Shown here: in pieces, positions 24,998-38,622 of the stretch | Numbering within the stretch: position 1 is the first letter of the stretch | Layout of the letters: each line of letters opens with the position of its first letter | Origin: Karalla daura | Taxonomy: Eukaryota; Chordata; Actinopteri; Chaetodontiformes; Leiognathidae | Length of the DNA stretch: 64,000 nucleotides | NCBI GenBank assembly: GCA_029224185.1 | Contig: JANZKI010000123.1 | Location: forward strand, 1 to 64,000 | Reading direction: 5' to 3' | The notes under the pieces: generated by a model | What the model saw: the letters and a program-made list of their open reading frames with translations, nothing else | What the model was told of the DNA's origin: nothing | Database searches by the model: none | Translations under genes and position numbers: made by a program

Positions 24998-27900
24998 AAA
25001 ATTTGACTAAGTGCTCGTCTCAAAATCGTCCTTCCAGGACCTATTTAGGAGCGCGTTTCGGACCATTTGGAGTTGATTGGTACCTACTTTCGAGAGACAT
25101 TTATTTTTTTTCGACCCCATACATTGACATGTCCAGACAGGCTCTGACGTGTCCAGAAACACACCCAGACACACAGTTAGACACACAGCCCCGACATGGC
25201 CAGACATGCCCAGACACGCCCCGGCGCGTTCAGAAGGGCCGCATTATGTCAGACGGATCGAGATTTGAAGTCTCTGGGACGTTGGGTTGTGGAGTGATAA
25301 GCCGTTCACGTGTCCCTATAAGAATGCATTGGTCGGCCGACGAGTGAAAATTTGACTAAGTGCTCTTGTCAAAATCGTCCTTCCAGGACCTATTTAGGAG
25401 CGCGTTTCAGACCGTTTGGAGTTGATTGGTACCTACTTTCGAGAGACATTTATTTTTTTTCGACCCCATACATTGACATGTCCAGACAGGCTCTGACATG
25501 TCCAGAAACACACCCAGACACACAGTTAGACACACAGCCCCGACATGGCCAGACATGCCCAGACACGCTCCGGCGCGTTCAGAAGGGCCACATTATGTCA
25601 GACGGATCGAGATTTGAAGTCTCTGGGACGTTGGGTTGTGGAGTGATAAGCCGTTAAAGTGTACCCATGAGAATGCGTTGGTCGGCCGACGAGTGAAAAT
25701 TTGACTAAGTGCTCGTCTCAAAATCGTCCTTCCAGGACCTATTTAGGAGCGCGTTTCGGACCATTTGGAGTTGATTGGTACCTACTTTCGAGAGACATTT
25801 ATTTTTTTTTCGATCCCATACATTCACATGTCCAGACAGGCTCTGACGTGTCCAGAAACACACCCAGACACACAGTTAGACACAAAGCCCCGACATGGCC
25901 AGACATGCCCAGACACGCTCCGGCGCGTTCAGAAGGGCCGCATTATGTCAGACGGATCGAGATTTGAAGTCTCTGGGACGTTGGGTTGTGGAGTGATAAG
26001 CCGTTAAAGTGTCCCCATGAGAATGCGTTGGTCGGCCGACGAGTGAAAATTTGACTAAGTGCTCGTCTCAAAATCGTCCTTCCAGGACCTATTTAGGAGC
26101 GCGTTTCGGACCATTTGGAGTTGATTGGTACCTACTTTCGAGAGACTTTTTTTTTTTTTTCGATCCCATACATTGACATGTCCAGACAGGCTCTGACGTG
26201 TCCAGAAACACACCCAGACACACAGTTAGACACACAGCCCCGACATGGCCAGACATGCCCAGACACGCTCCGGCGCGTTCAGAAGGGCCGCATTATGTCA
26301 GACGGATCGAGATTTGAAGTCTCTGGGACGTTGGGTTGTGGAGTGATAAGCCGTTAAAGTGTCCCCATGAGAATGCGTTGGTCGGCCGACGAGTGAAAAT
26401 TTGACTAAGTGCTCGTCTCAAAATCATCCTTCCAGGACCTATTTAGGAGCGCGTTTCGGACCATTTGGAGTTGATTGGTACCTACTTTCGAGAGACATTT
26501 ATTTTTTTTTTCGATCCCATACATTGACATGTCCAGACAGGCTCTGACGTGTCCAGAAACACACCCAGACACACAGTTAGACACACAGCCCCGACATGGC
26601 CAGACATGCCCAGACACGCTCCGGCGCGTTCAGAAGGGCCGCATTATGTCAGACGGATCGAGATTTGAAGTCTCTGGGACGTTGGGTTGTGGAGTGATAA
26701 GCCGTTAAAGTGTCCCCATGAGAATGCGTTGGTCGGCCGACGAGTGAAAATTTGACTAAGTGCTCGTCTCAAAATCGTCCTTCCAGGACCTATTTAGGAG
26801 CGCGTTTCGGACCATTTGGAGTTGATTGGTACCTACTTTCGAGAGACATTTATTTTTTTTTCGATCCCATACATTCACATGTCCAGACAGGCTCTGACGT
26901 GTCCAGAAACACACCCAGACACACAGTTAGACACAAAGCCCCGACATGGCCAGACATGCCCAGACACGCTCCGGCGCGTTCAGAAGGGCCGCATTATGTC
27001 AGACGGATCGAGATTTGAAGTCTCTGGGACGTTGGGTTGTGGAGTGATAAGCCGTTAAAGTGTCCCCATGAGAATGCGTTGGTCGGCCGACGAGTGAAAA
27101 TTTGACTAAGTGCTCGTCTCAAAATCGTCCTTCCAGGACCTATTTAGGAGCGCGTTTCGGACCATTTGGAGTTGATTGGTACCTACTTTCGAGAGACTTT
27201 TTTTTTTTTCGATCCCATACATTGACATGTCCAGACAGGCTCTGACGTGTCCAGAAACACACCCAGACACACAGTTAGACACACAGCCCCGACATGGCCA
27301 GACATGCCCAGACACGCTCCGGCGCGTTCAGAAGGGCCGCATTATGTCAGACGGATCGAGATTTGAAGTCTCTGGGACGTTGGGTTGTGGAGTGATAAGC
27401 CGTTAAAGTGTCCCCATAAGAATGCGTTGGTCGGCCGACGAGTGAAAATTTGACTAAGTGCTCGTCTCAAAATCGTCCTTCCAGGACCTATTTAGGAGCG
27501 CGTTTCAGACCGTTTGGAGTTGATTGGTACCTACTTTCGAGAGACATTTATTTTTTTTCGACCCCATACATTGACATGTCCAGACAGGCTCTGACATGTC
27601 CAGAAACACACCCAGACACACAGTTAGACACACAGCCCCGACATGGCCAGACATGCCCAGACACGCCCCGGCGCGTTCAGAAGGGCCGCATTATGTCAGA
27701 CGGATCGAGATTTGAAGTCTCTGGGACGTTGGGTTGTGGAGTGATAAGCCGTTCACGTGTCCCTATAAGAATGCATTGGTCGGCCGACGAGTGAAAATTT
27801 GACTAAGTGCTCTTGTCAAAATCGTCCTTCCAGGACCTATTTAGGAGCGCGTTTCAGACCGTTTGGAGTTGATTGGTACCTACTTTCGAGAGACATTTAT

Positions 27901-30900
27901 TTTTTTTCGACCCCATACATTGACATGTCCAGACAGGCTCTGACATGTCCAGAAACACACCCAGACACACAGTTAGACACACAGCCCCGACATGGCCAGA
28001 CATGCCCAGACATGCTCTGGCGTGTTCAGAAGGGCCGCATTATGTCAGACGGATCGAGATTTGAAGTCCCTGGGACGTTGGGTCCTGGAGTGATAAGCCG
28101 TTCACGTGTCCCCATAAGAATGCATTGGTCGGCCGACGAGTGAAAATTTGACTAAGTGCTCTTGTCAAAATCGTCCTTCCAGGACCTATTTAGGAGCGCG
28201 TTTCGGACCATTTGGAGTTGATTGGTACCTACTTTCGAGAGACTTTTTTTTTTTTTTCGATCCCATACATTGACATGTCCAGACAGGCTCTGACGTGTCC
28301 AGAAACACACCCAGACACACAGTTAGACACACAGCCCCGACATGGCCAGACATGCCCAGACACGCTCCGGCGCGTTCAGAAGGGCCGCATTATGTCAGAC
28401 GGATCGAGATTTGAAGTCCCTGGGACGTTGGGTCCTGGAGTGATAAGCCGTTCACGTGTCCCCATAAGAATGCATTAGTCGGCCGACGAGTGAAAATTTG
28501 ACTAAGTGCTCTTGTCAAAATCGTCCTTCCAGGACCTATTTAGGAGCGCGTTTCGGACCATTTGGAGTTGATTGGTACCTACTTTCGAGAGACATTTATT
28601 TTTTTTCGACCCCATACATTGACATGTCCAGACAGGCTCTGACGTGTCCAGAAACACACCCAGACACACAGTTAGACACACAGCCCCGACATGGCCAGAC
28701 ATGCCCAGACACGCCCCGGCGCGTTCAGAAGGGCCGCATTATGTCAGACGGATCGAGATTTGAAGTCTCTGGGACGTTGGGTTGTGGAGTGATAAGCCGT
28801 TCACGTGTCCCTATAAGAATGCATTGGTCGGCCGACGAGTGAAAATTTGACTAAGTGCTCTTGTCAAAATCGTCCTTCCAGGACCTATTTAGGAGCGCGT
28901 TTCAGACCGTTTGGAGTTGATTGGTACCTACTTTCGAGAGACATTTATTTTTTTTCGACCCCATACATTGACATGTCCAGACAGGCTCTGACATGTCCAG
29001 AAACACACCCAGACACACAGTTAGACACACAGCCCCGACATGGCCAGACATGCCCAGACACGCTCCGGCGCGTTCAGAAGGGCCACATTATGTCAGACGG
29101 ATCGAGATTTGAAGTCTCTGGGACGTTGGGTTGTGGAGTGATAAGCCGTTAAAGTGTACCCATGAGAATGCGTTGGTCGGCCGACGAGTGAAAATTTGAC
29201 TAAGTGCTCGTCTCAAAATCGTCCTTCCAGGACCTATTTAGGAGCGCGTTTCGGACCATTTGGAGTTGATTGGTACCTACTTTCGAGAGACATTTATTTT
29301 TTTTTCGATCCCATACATTCACATGTCCAGACAGGCTCTGACGTGTCCAGAAACACACCCAGACACACAGTTAGACACAAAGCCCCGACATGGCCAGACA
29401 TGCCCAGACACGCTCCGGCGCGTTCAGAAGGGCCGCATTATGTCAGACGGATCGAGATTTGAAGTCTCTGGGACGTTGGGTTGTGGAGTGATAAGCCGTT
29501 AAAGTGTCCCCATGAGAATGCGTTGGTCGGCCGACGAGTGAAAATTTGACTAAGTGCTCGTCTCAAAATCGTCCTTCCAGGACCTATTTAGGAGCGCGTT
29601 TCGGACCATTTGGAGTTGATTGGTACCTACTTTCGAGAGACTTTTTTTTTTTTTTCGATCCCATACATTGACATGTCCAGACAGGCTCTGACGTGTCCAG
29701 AAACACACCCAGACACACAGTTAGACACACAGCCCCGACATGGCCAGACATGCCCAGACACGCTCCGGCGCGTTCAGAAGGGCCGCATTATGTCAGACGG
29801 ATCGAGATTTGAAGTCTCTGGGACGTTGGGTTGTGGAGTGATAAGCCGTTAAAGTGTCCCCATAAGAATGCGTTGGTCGGCCGACGAGTGAAAATTTGAC
29901 TAAGTGCTCGTCTCAAAATCGTCCTTCCAGGACCTATTTAGGAGCGCGTTTCAGACCGTTTGGAGTTGATTGGTACCTACTTTCGAGAGACATTTATTTT
30001 TTTTCGACCCCATACATTGACATGTCCAGACAGGCTCTGACATGTCCAGAAACACACCCAGACACACAGTTAGACACACAGCCCCGACATGGCCAGACAT
30101 GCCCAGACATGCTCTGGCGTGTTCAGAAGGGCCGCATTATGTCAGACGGATCGAGATTTGAAGTCCCTGGGACGTTGGGTCCTGGAGTGATAAGCCGTTC
30201 ACGTGTCCCCATAAGAATGCATTAGTCGGCCGACGAGTGAAAATTTGACTAAGTGCTCTTGTCAAAATCGTCCTTCCAGGACCTATTTAGGAGCGCGTTT
30301 CGGACCGTTTGGAGTTGATTGGTACCTACTTTCGAGAGACATTTATTTTTTTTCGACCCCATACATTGACATGTCCAGACAGGCTCTGACGTGTCCAGAA
30401 ACACACCCAGACACACAGTTAGACACACAGCCCCGACATGGCCAGACATGCCCAGACACGCCCCGGCGCGTTCAGAAGGGCCGCATTATGTCAGACGGAT
30501 CGAGATTTGAAGTCTCTGGGACGTTGGGTTGTGGAGTGATAAGCCGTTCACGTGTCCCTATAAGAATGCATTGGTCGGCCGACGAGTGAAAATTTGACTA
30601 AGTGCTCTTGTCAAAATCGTCCTTCCAGGACCTATTTAGGAGCGCGTTTCAGACCGTTTGGAGTTGATTGGTACCTACTTTCGAGAGACATTTATTTTTT
30701 TTCGACCCCATACATTGACATGTCCAGACAGGATCTGACATGTCCAGAAACACACCCAGACACACAGTTAGACACACAGCCCCGACATGGCCAGACATGC
30801 CCAGACATGCTCTGGCGTGTTCAGAAGGGCCGCATTATGTCAGACGGATCGAGATTTGAAGTCCCTGGGACGTTGGGTCCTGGAGTGATAAGCCGTTCAC

Positions 30901-32334
30901 GTGTCCCCATAAGAATGCATTGGTCGGCCGACGAGTGAAAATTTGACTAAGTGCTCTTGTCAAAATCGTCCTTCCAGGACCTATTTAGGAGCGCGTTTCA
31001 GACCGTTTGGAGTTGATTGGTACCTACTTTCGAGAGACATTTATTTTTTTTCGACCCCATACATTGACATGTCCAGACAGGCTCTGACATGTCCAGAAAC
31101 ACACCCAGACACACAGTTAGACACACAGCCCCGACATGGCCAGACATGCCCAGACATGCTCTGGCGTGTTCAGAAGGGCCGCATTATGTCAGACGGATCG
31201 AGATTTGAAGTCCCTGGGACGTTGGGTCCTGGAGTGATAAGCCGTTCACGTGTCCCCATAAGAATGCATTGGTCGGCCGACGAGTGAAAATTTGACTAAG
31301 TGCTCTTGTCAAAATCGTCCTTCCAGGACCTATTTAGGAGCGCGTTTCAGACCGTTTGGAGTTGATTGGTACCTACTTTCGAGAGACATTTTTTTTTTTT
31401 TCGATCCCATACATTGACATGTCCAGACAGGCTCTGACGTGTCCAGAAACACACCCAGACACACAGTTAGACACACAGCCCCGACATGGCCAGACATGCC
31501 CAGACACGCTCCGGCGCGTTCAGAAGGGCCGCATTATGTCAGACGGATCGAGATTTGAAGTCTCTGGGACGTTGGGTTGTGGAGTGATAAGCCGTTAAAG
31601 TGTCCCCATAAGAATGCGTTGGTCGGCCGACGAGTGAAAATTTGACTAAGTGCTCGTCTCAAAATCGTCCTTCCAGGACCTATTTAGGAGCGCGTTTCGG
31701 ACCATTTGGAGTTGATTGGTACCTACTTTCGAGAGACATTTATTTTTTTCGATCCCATACATTGACATGTCCAGACAGGCTCTGACATGTCCAGAAACAC
31801 ACCCAGACACACAGTTAGACACACAGCCCCGACATGGCCAGACATGCCCAGACACGCTCCGGCGCGTTCAGAAGGGCCGCATTATGTCAGACGGATCGAG
31901 ATTTGAAGTCTCTGGGACGTTGGGTTGTGGAGTGATAAGCCGTTAAAGTGTCCCCATGAGAATGCGTTGGTCGGCCGACGAGTGAAAATTTGACTAAGTG
32001 CTCGTCTCAAAATCGTCCTTCCAGGACCTATTTAGGAGCGCGTTTCGGACCATTTGGAGTTGATTGGTACCTACTTTCGAGAGACATTTTTTTTTTTTTC
32101 GATCCCATACATTGACATGTCCAGACGGGCTCTGACGTGTCCAGAAACACACCCAGACACACAGTTAGACACACAGCCCCGACATGGCCAGACATGCCCA
32201 GACACGCCCCGGCGCGTTCAGAAGGGCCGCATTATGTCAGACGGATCGAGATTTGAAGTCTCTGGGACGTTGGGTTGTGGAGTGATAAGCCGTTCACGTG
32301 TCCCTATAAGAATGCATTGGTCGGCCGACGAGTG
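24998..32334 (+). repeat. remainder of super-repeat L2
   Basis: Twenty-one units. They match L1 with three successive offsets: 17,821 bp (to 26,746), 16,072 bp (26,747-27,444) and 15,723 bp (28,143-32,334). The two drops remove exactly the second 5-unit copy and, less one extra unit at 27,794, the second 2-unit copy of L1. The unit at 27,445 looks like a fusion: its 5' part resembles the 109-residue-frame class A type and its 3' part the CACGCCCC type. The reverse arm has the two parental units separately. Confidence 0.88.
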
Positions 32335-35300
32335 AAAATTTGACTAAGTGCTCGTCTCAAAATCGTCCTTCCAGGACCTATTTAGGAGCGCGTTTCGGAC
32401 CATTTGGAGTTGATTGGTACCTACTTTCGAGAGACATTTATTTTTTTTCGACCCCATACATTGACATGTCCAGACAGGCTCTGACGTGTCCAGAAACACA
32501 CCCAGACACACAGTTAGACACACAGCCCCGACATGGCCAGACATGCCCAGACACGCCCCGGCGCGTTCAGAAGGGCCGCATTATGTCAGACGGATCGAGA
32601 TTTGAAGTCTCTGGGACGTTGGGTTGTGGAGTGATAAGCCGTTAAAGTGTCCCCATAAGAATGCATTGGTCGGCCGACGAGTGAAAATTTGACTAAGTGC
32701 TCTTGTCAAAATCGTCCTTCCAGGACCTATTTAGGAGCGCGTTTCAGACCGTTTGGAGTTGATTGGTACCTACTTTCGAGAGACATTTTTTTTTTTTCGA
32801 TCCCATACATTGACATGTCCAGACAGGCTCTGACGTCTCCAGAAACACACCCAGACACACAGTTAGACACACAGCCCCGACATGGCCAGACATGCCCAGA
32901 CACGCTCCGGCGCGTTCAGAAGGGCCGCATTATGTCAGACGGATCGAGATTTGAAGTCCCTGGGACGTTGGGTCCTGGAGTGATAAGCCGTTCACGTGTC
33001 CCCATAAGAATGCATTAGTCGGCCGACGAGTGAAAATTTGACTAAGTGCTCTTGTCAAAATCGTCCTTCCAGGACCTATTTAGGAGCGCGTTTCGGACCA
33101 TTTGGAGTTGATTGGTACCTACTTTCGAGAGACATTTATTTTTTTTCGACCCCATACATTGACATGTCCAGACAGGCTCTGACGTGTCCAGAAACACACC
33201 CAGACACACAGTTAGACACACAGCCCCGACATGGCCAGACATGCCCAGACACGCCCCGGCGCGTTCAGAAGGGCCGCATTATGTCAGACGGATCGAGATT
33301 TGAAGTCCCTGGGACGTTGGGTCCTGGAGTGATATGCCGTTCACGTGTCCCCATAAGAATGCGTTGGTCGGCCGACGAGTGAAAATTTGACTAAGTGCTC
33401 GTCTCAAAATCATCCTTCCAGGACCTATTTAGGAGCGCGTTTCGGACCATTTGGAGTTGATTGGTACCTACTTTCGAGAGACATTTATTTTTTTTTTCGA
33501 TCCCATACATTGACATGTCCAGACAGGCTCTGACATGTCCAGAAACACACCCAGACACACAGTTAGACACACAGCCCCGACATGGCCAGACATGCCCAGA
33601 CATGCTCTGGCGTGTTCAGAAGGGCCGCATTATGTCAGACGGATCGAGATTTGAAGTCCCTGGGACGTTGGGTCCTGGAGTGATAAGCCGTTCACGTGTC
33701 CCCATAAGAATGCATTAGTCGGCCGACGAGTGAAAATTTGACTAAGTGCTCTTGTCAAAATCGTCCTTCCAGGACCTATTTAGGAGCGCGTTTCGGACCG
33801 TTTGGAGTTGATTGGTACCTACTTTCGAGAGACATTTATTTTTTTTCGACCCCATACATTGACATGTCCAGACAGGCTCTGACGTGTCCAGAAACACACC
33901 CAGACACACAGTTAGACACACAGCCCCGACATGGCCAGACATGCCCAGACACGCCCCGGCGCGTTCAGAAGGGCCGCATTATGTCAGACGGATCGAGATT
34001 TGAAGTCTCTGGGACGTTGGGTTGTGGAGTGATAAGCCGTTCACGTGTCCCTATAAGAATGCATTGGTCGGCCGACGAGTGAAAATTTGACTAAGTGCTC
34101 TTGTCAAAATCGTCCTTCCAGGACCTATTTAGGAGCGCGTTTCAGACCGTTTGGAGTTGATTGGTACCTACTTTCGAGAGACATTTATTTTTTTTCGACC
34201 CCATACATTGACATGTCCAGACAGGATCTGACATGTCCAGAAACACACCCAGACACACAGTTAGACACACAGCCCCGACATGGCCAGACATGCCCAGACA
34301 TGCTCTGGCGTGTTCAGAAGGGCCGCATTATGTCAGACGGATCGAGATTTGAAGTCCCTGGGACGTTGGGTCCTGGAGTGATAAGCCGTTCACGTGTCCC
34401 CATAAGAATGCATTGGTCGGCCGACGAGTGAAAATTTGACTAAGTGCTCTTGTCAAAATCGTCCTTCCAGGACCTATTTAGGAGCGCGTTTCAGACCGTT
34501 TGGAGTTGATTGGTACCTACTTTCGAGAGACATTTATTTTTTTTCGACCCCATACATTGACATGTCCAGACAGGCTCTGACATGTCCAGAAACACACCCA
34601 GACACACAGTTAGACACACAGCCCCGACATGGCCAGACATGCCCAGACATGCTCTGGCGTGTTCAGAAGGGCCGCATTATGTCAGACGGATCGAGATTTG
34701 AAGTCCCTGGGACGTTGGGTCCTGGAGTGATAAGCCGTTCACGTGTCCCCATAAGAATGCATTGGTCGGCCGACGAGTGAAAATTTGACTAAGTGCTCTT
34801 GTCAAAATCGTCCTTCCAGGACCTATTTAGGAGCGCGTTTCAGACCGTTTGGAGTTGATTGGTACCTACTTTCGAGAGACATTTTTTTTTTTTTCGATCC
34901 CATACATTGACATGTCCAGACAGGCTCTGACGTGTCCAGAAACACACCCAGACACACAGTTAGACACACAGCCCCGACATGGCCAGACATGCCCAGACAC
35001 GCTCCGGCGCGTTCAGAAGGGCCGCATTATGTCAGACGGATCGAGATTTGAAGTCTCTGGGACGTTGGGTTGTGGAGTGATAAGCCGTTAAAGTGTCCCC
35101 ATAAGAATGCGTTGGTCGGCCGACGAGTGAAAATTTGACTAAGTGCTCGTCTCAAAATCGTCCTTCCAGGACCTATTTAGGAGCGCGTTTCGGACCATTT
35201 GGAGTTGATTGGTACCTACTTTCGAGAGACATTTATTTTTTTCGATCCCATACATTGACATGTCCAGACAGGCTCTGACATGTCCAGAAACACACCCAGA

Positions 35301-35827
35301 CACACAGTTAGACACACAGCCCCGACATGGCCAGACATGCCCAGACACGCTCCGGCGCGTTCAGAAGGGCCGCATTATGTCAGACGGATCGAGATTTGAA
35401 GTCTCTGGGACGTTGGGTTGTGGAGTGATAAGCCGTTAAAGTGTCCCCATGAGAATGCGTTGGTCGGCCGACGAGTGAAAATTTGACTAAGTGCTCGTCT
35501 CAAAATCGTCCTTCCAGGACCTATTTAGGAGCGCGTTTCGGACCATTTGGAGTTGATTGGTACCTACTTTCGAGAGACATTTTTTTTTTTTTCGATCCCA
35601 TACATTGACATGTCCAGACGGGCTCTGACGTGTCCAGAAACACACCCAGACACACAGTTAGACACACAGCCCCGACATGGCCAGACATGCCCAGACACGC
35701 TCCGGCGCGTTCAGAAGGGCCGCATTATGTCAGACGGATCGAGATTTGAAGTCCCTGGGACGTTGGGTCCTGGAGTGATAAGCCGTTCACGTGTCCCCAT
35801 AAGAATGCATTAGTCGGCCGACGAGTG
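32335..35827 (+). repeat. 8-unit family block, copy 1
   Basis: Units at 32,335 to 35,478. Markers are GACGTCTCC (near 32,834), GTGATATGCC (near 33,331) and the pair CGGACCG/GACAGGATCTG (33,733 and 34,082 units). From 33,733 to 35,477 it also matches 30,240-31,984 at a 3,493-bp offset. It is therefore a rearranged duplicate of the end of L2 placed directly after it. Confidence 0.88.
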
Positions 35828-38622
35828 AAAATTTGACTAAGTGCTCTTGTCAAAATCGTCCTTCCAGGACCTATTTAGGAGCGCGTTTCGGACCATTTGG
35901 AGTTGATTGGTACCTACTTTCGAGAGACATTTATTTTTTTTCGACCCCATACATTGACATGTCCAGACAGGCTCTGACGTGTCCAGAAACACACCCAGAC
36001 ACACAGTTAGACACACAGCCCCGACATGGCCAGACATGCCCAGACACGCCCCGGCGCGTTCAGAAGGGCCGCATTATGTCAGACGGATCGAGATTTGAAG
36101 TCCCTGGGACGTTGGGTCCTGGAGTGATATGCCGTTCACGTGTCCCCATAAGAATGCGTTGGTCGGCCGACGAGTGAAAATTTGACTAAGTGCTCGTCTC
36201 AAAATCATCCTTCCAGGACCTATTTAGGAGCGCGTTTCGGACCATTTGGAGTTGATTGGTACCTACTTTCGAGAGACATTTATTTTTTTTTTCGATCCCA
36301 TACATTGACATGTCCAGACAGGCTCTGACATGTCCAGAAACACACCCAGACACACAGTTAGACACACAGCCCCGACATGGCCAGACATGCCCAGACATGC
36401 TCTGGCGTGTTCAGAAGGGCCGCATTATGTCAGACGGATCGAGATTTGAAGTCCCTGGGACGTTGGGTCCTGGAGTGATAAGCCGTTCACGTGTCCCCAT
36501 AAGAATGCATTAGTCGGCCGACGAGTGAAAATTTGACTAAGTGCTCTTGTCAAAATCGTCCTTCCAGGACCTATTTAGGAGCGCGTTTCGGACCGTTTGG
36601 AGTTGATTGGTACCTACTTTCGAGAGACATTTATTTTTTTTCGACCCCATACATTGACATGTCCAGACAGGCTCTGACGTGTCCAGAAACACACCCAGAC
36701 ACACAGTTAGACACACAGCCCCGACATGGCCAGACATGCCCAGACACGCCCCGGCGCGTTCAGAAGGGCCGCATTATGTCAGACGGATCGAGATTTGAAG
36801 TCTCTGGGACGTTGGGTTGTGGAGTGATAAGCCGTTCACGTGTCCCTATAAGAATGCATTGGTCGGCCGACGAGTGAAAATTTGACTAAGTGCTCTTGTC
36901 AAAATCGTCCTTCCAGGACCTATTTAGGAGCGCGTTTCAGACCGTTTGGAGTTGATTGGTACCTACTTTCGAGAGACATTTATTTTTTTTCGACCCCATA
37001 CATTGACATGTCCAGACAGGATCTGACATGTCCAGAAACACACCCAGACACACAGTTAGACACACAGCCCCGACATGGCCAGACATGCCCAGACATGCTC
37101 TGGCGTGTTCAGAAGGGCCGCATTATGTCAGACGGATCGAGATTTGAAGTCCCTGGGACGTTGGGTCCTGGAGTGATAAGCCGTTCACGTGTCCCCATAA
37201 GAATGCATTGGTCGGCCGACGAGTGAAAATTTGACTAAGTGCTCTTGTCAAAATCGTCCTTCCAGGACCTATTTAGGAGCGCGTTTCAGACCGTTTGGAG
37301 TTGATTGGTACCTACTTTCGAGAGACATTTATTTTTTTTCGACCCCATACATTGACATGTCCAGACAGGCTCTGACATGTCCAGAAACACACCCAGACAC
37401 ACAGTTAGACACACAGCCCCGACATGGCCAGACATGCCCAGACATGCTCTGGCGTGTTCAGAAGGGCCGCATTATGTCAGACGGATCGAGATTTGAAGTC
37501 TCTGGGACGTTGGGTTGTGGAGTGATAAGCCGTTAAAGTGTACCCATGAGAATGCGTTGGTCGGCCGACGAGTGAAAATTTGACTAAGTGCTCGTCTCAA
37601 AATCGTCCTTCCAGGACCTATTTAGGAGCGCGTTTCGGACCATTTGGAGTTGATTGGTACCTACTTTCGAGAGACATTTATTTTTTTTTCGATCCCATAC
37701 ATTCACATGTCCAGACAGGCTCTGACGTGTCCAGAAACACACCCAGACACACAGTTAGACACAAAGCCCCGACATGGCCAGACATGCCCAGACACGCTCC
37801 GGCGCGTTCAGAAGGGCCGCATTATGTCAGACGGATCGAGATTTGAAGTCTCTGGGACGTTGGGTTGTGGAGTGATAAGCCGTTAAAGTGTCCCCATGAG
37901 AATGCGTTGGTCGGCCGACGAGTGAAAATTTGACTAAGTGCTCTTGTCAAAATCGTCCTTCCAGGACCTATTTAGGAGCGCGTTTCGGACCATTTGGAGT
38001 TGATTGGTACCTACTTTCGAGAGACATTTTTTTTTTTTCGATCCCATACATTGACATGTCCAGACGGGCTCTGACGTGTCCAGAAACACACCCAGACACA
38101 CAGTTAGACACACAGCCCCGACATGGCCAGACATGCCCAGACACGCTCCGGCGCGTTCAGAAGGGCCGCATTATGTCAGACGGATCGAGATTTGAAGTCT
38201 CTGGGACGTTGGGTTGTGGAGTGATAAGCCGTTAAAGTGTCCCCATAAGAATGCGTTGGTCGGCCGACGAGTGAAAATTTGACTAAGTGCTCGTCTCAAA
38301 ATCGTCCTTCCAGGACCTATTTAGGAGCGCGTTTCAGACCGTTTGGAGTTGATTGGTACCTACTTTCGAGAGACATTTATTTTTTTTCGACCCCATACAT
38401 TGACATGTCCAGACAGGCTCTGACATGTCCAGAAACACACCCAGACACACAGTTAGACACACAGCCCCGACATGGCCAGACATGCCCAGACATGCTCTGG
38501 CGTGTTCAGAAGGGCCGCATTATGTCAGACGGATCGAGATTTGAAGTCCCTGGGACGTTGGGTCCTGGAGTGATAAGCCGTTCACGTGTCCCCATAAGAA
38601 TGCATTAGTCGGCCGACGAGTG
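35828..38622 (+). repeat. 8-unit family block, copy 2 (2,795-bp offset)
   Basis: Units at 35,828, 36,177, 36,528 and 36,877 match 33,033-34,430 at a 2,795-bp offset, including GTGATATGCC near 36,126 and GACAGGATCTG at 37,015. The unit at 37,226 is a chimera. Its 5' part is the CATGCTCT type, and its 3' part is the class B AAAGTGTACCC type that normally precedes the ATTCACAT unit, which indeed follows at 37,575. A recombination breakpoint therefore lies between about 37,462 and 37,500. Confidence 0.87.
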
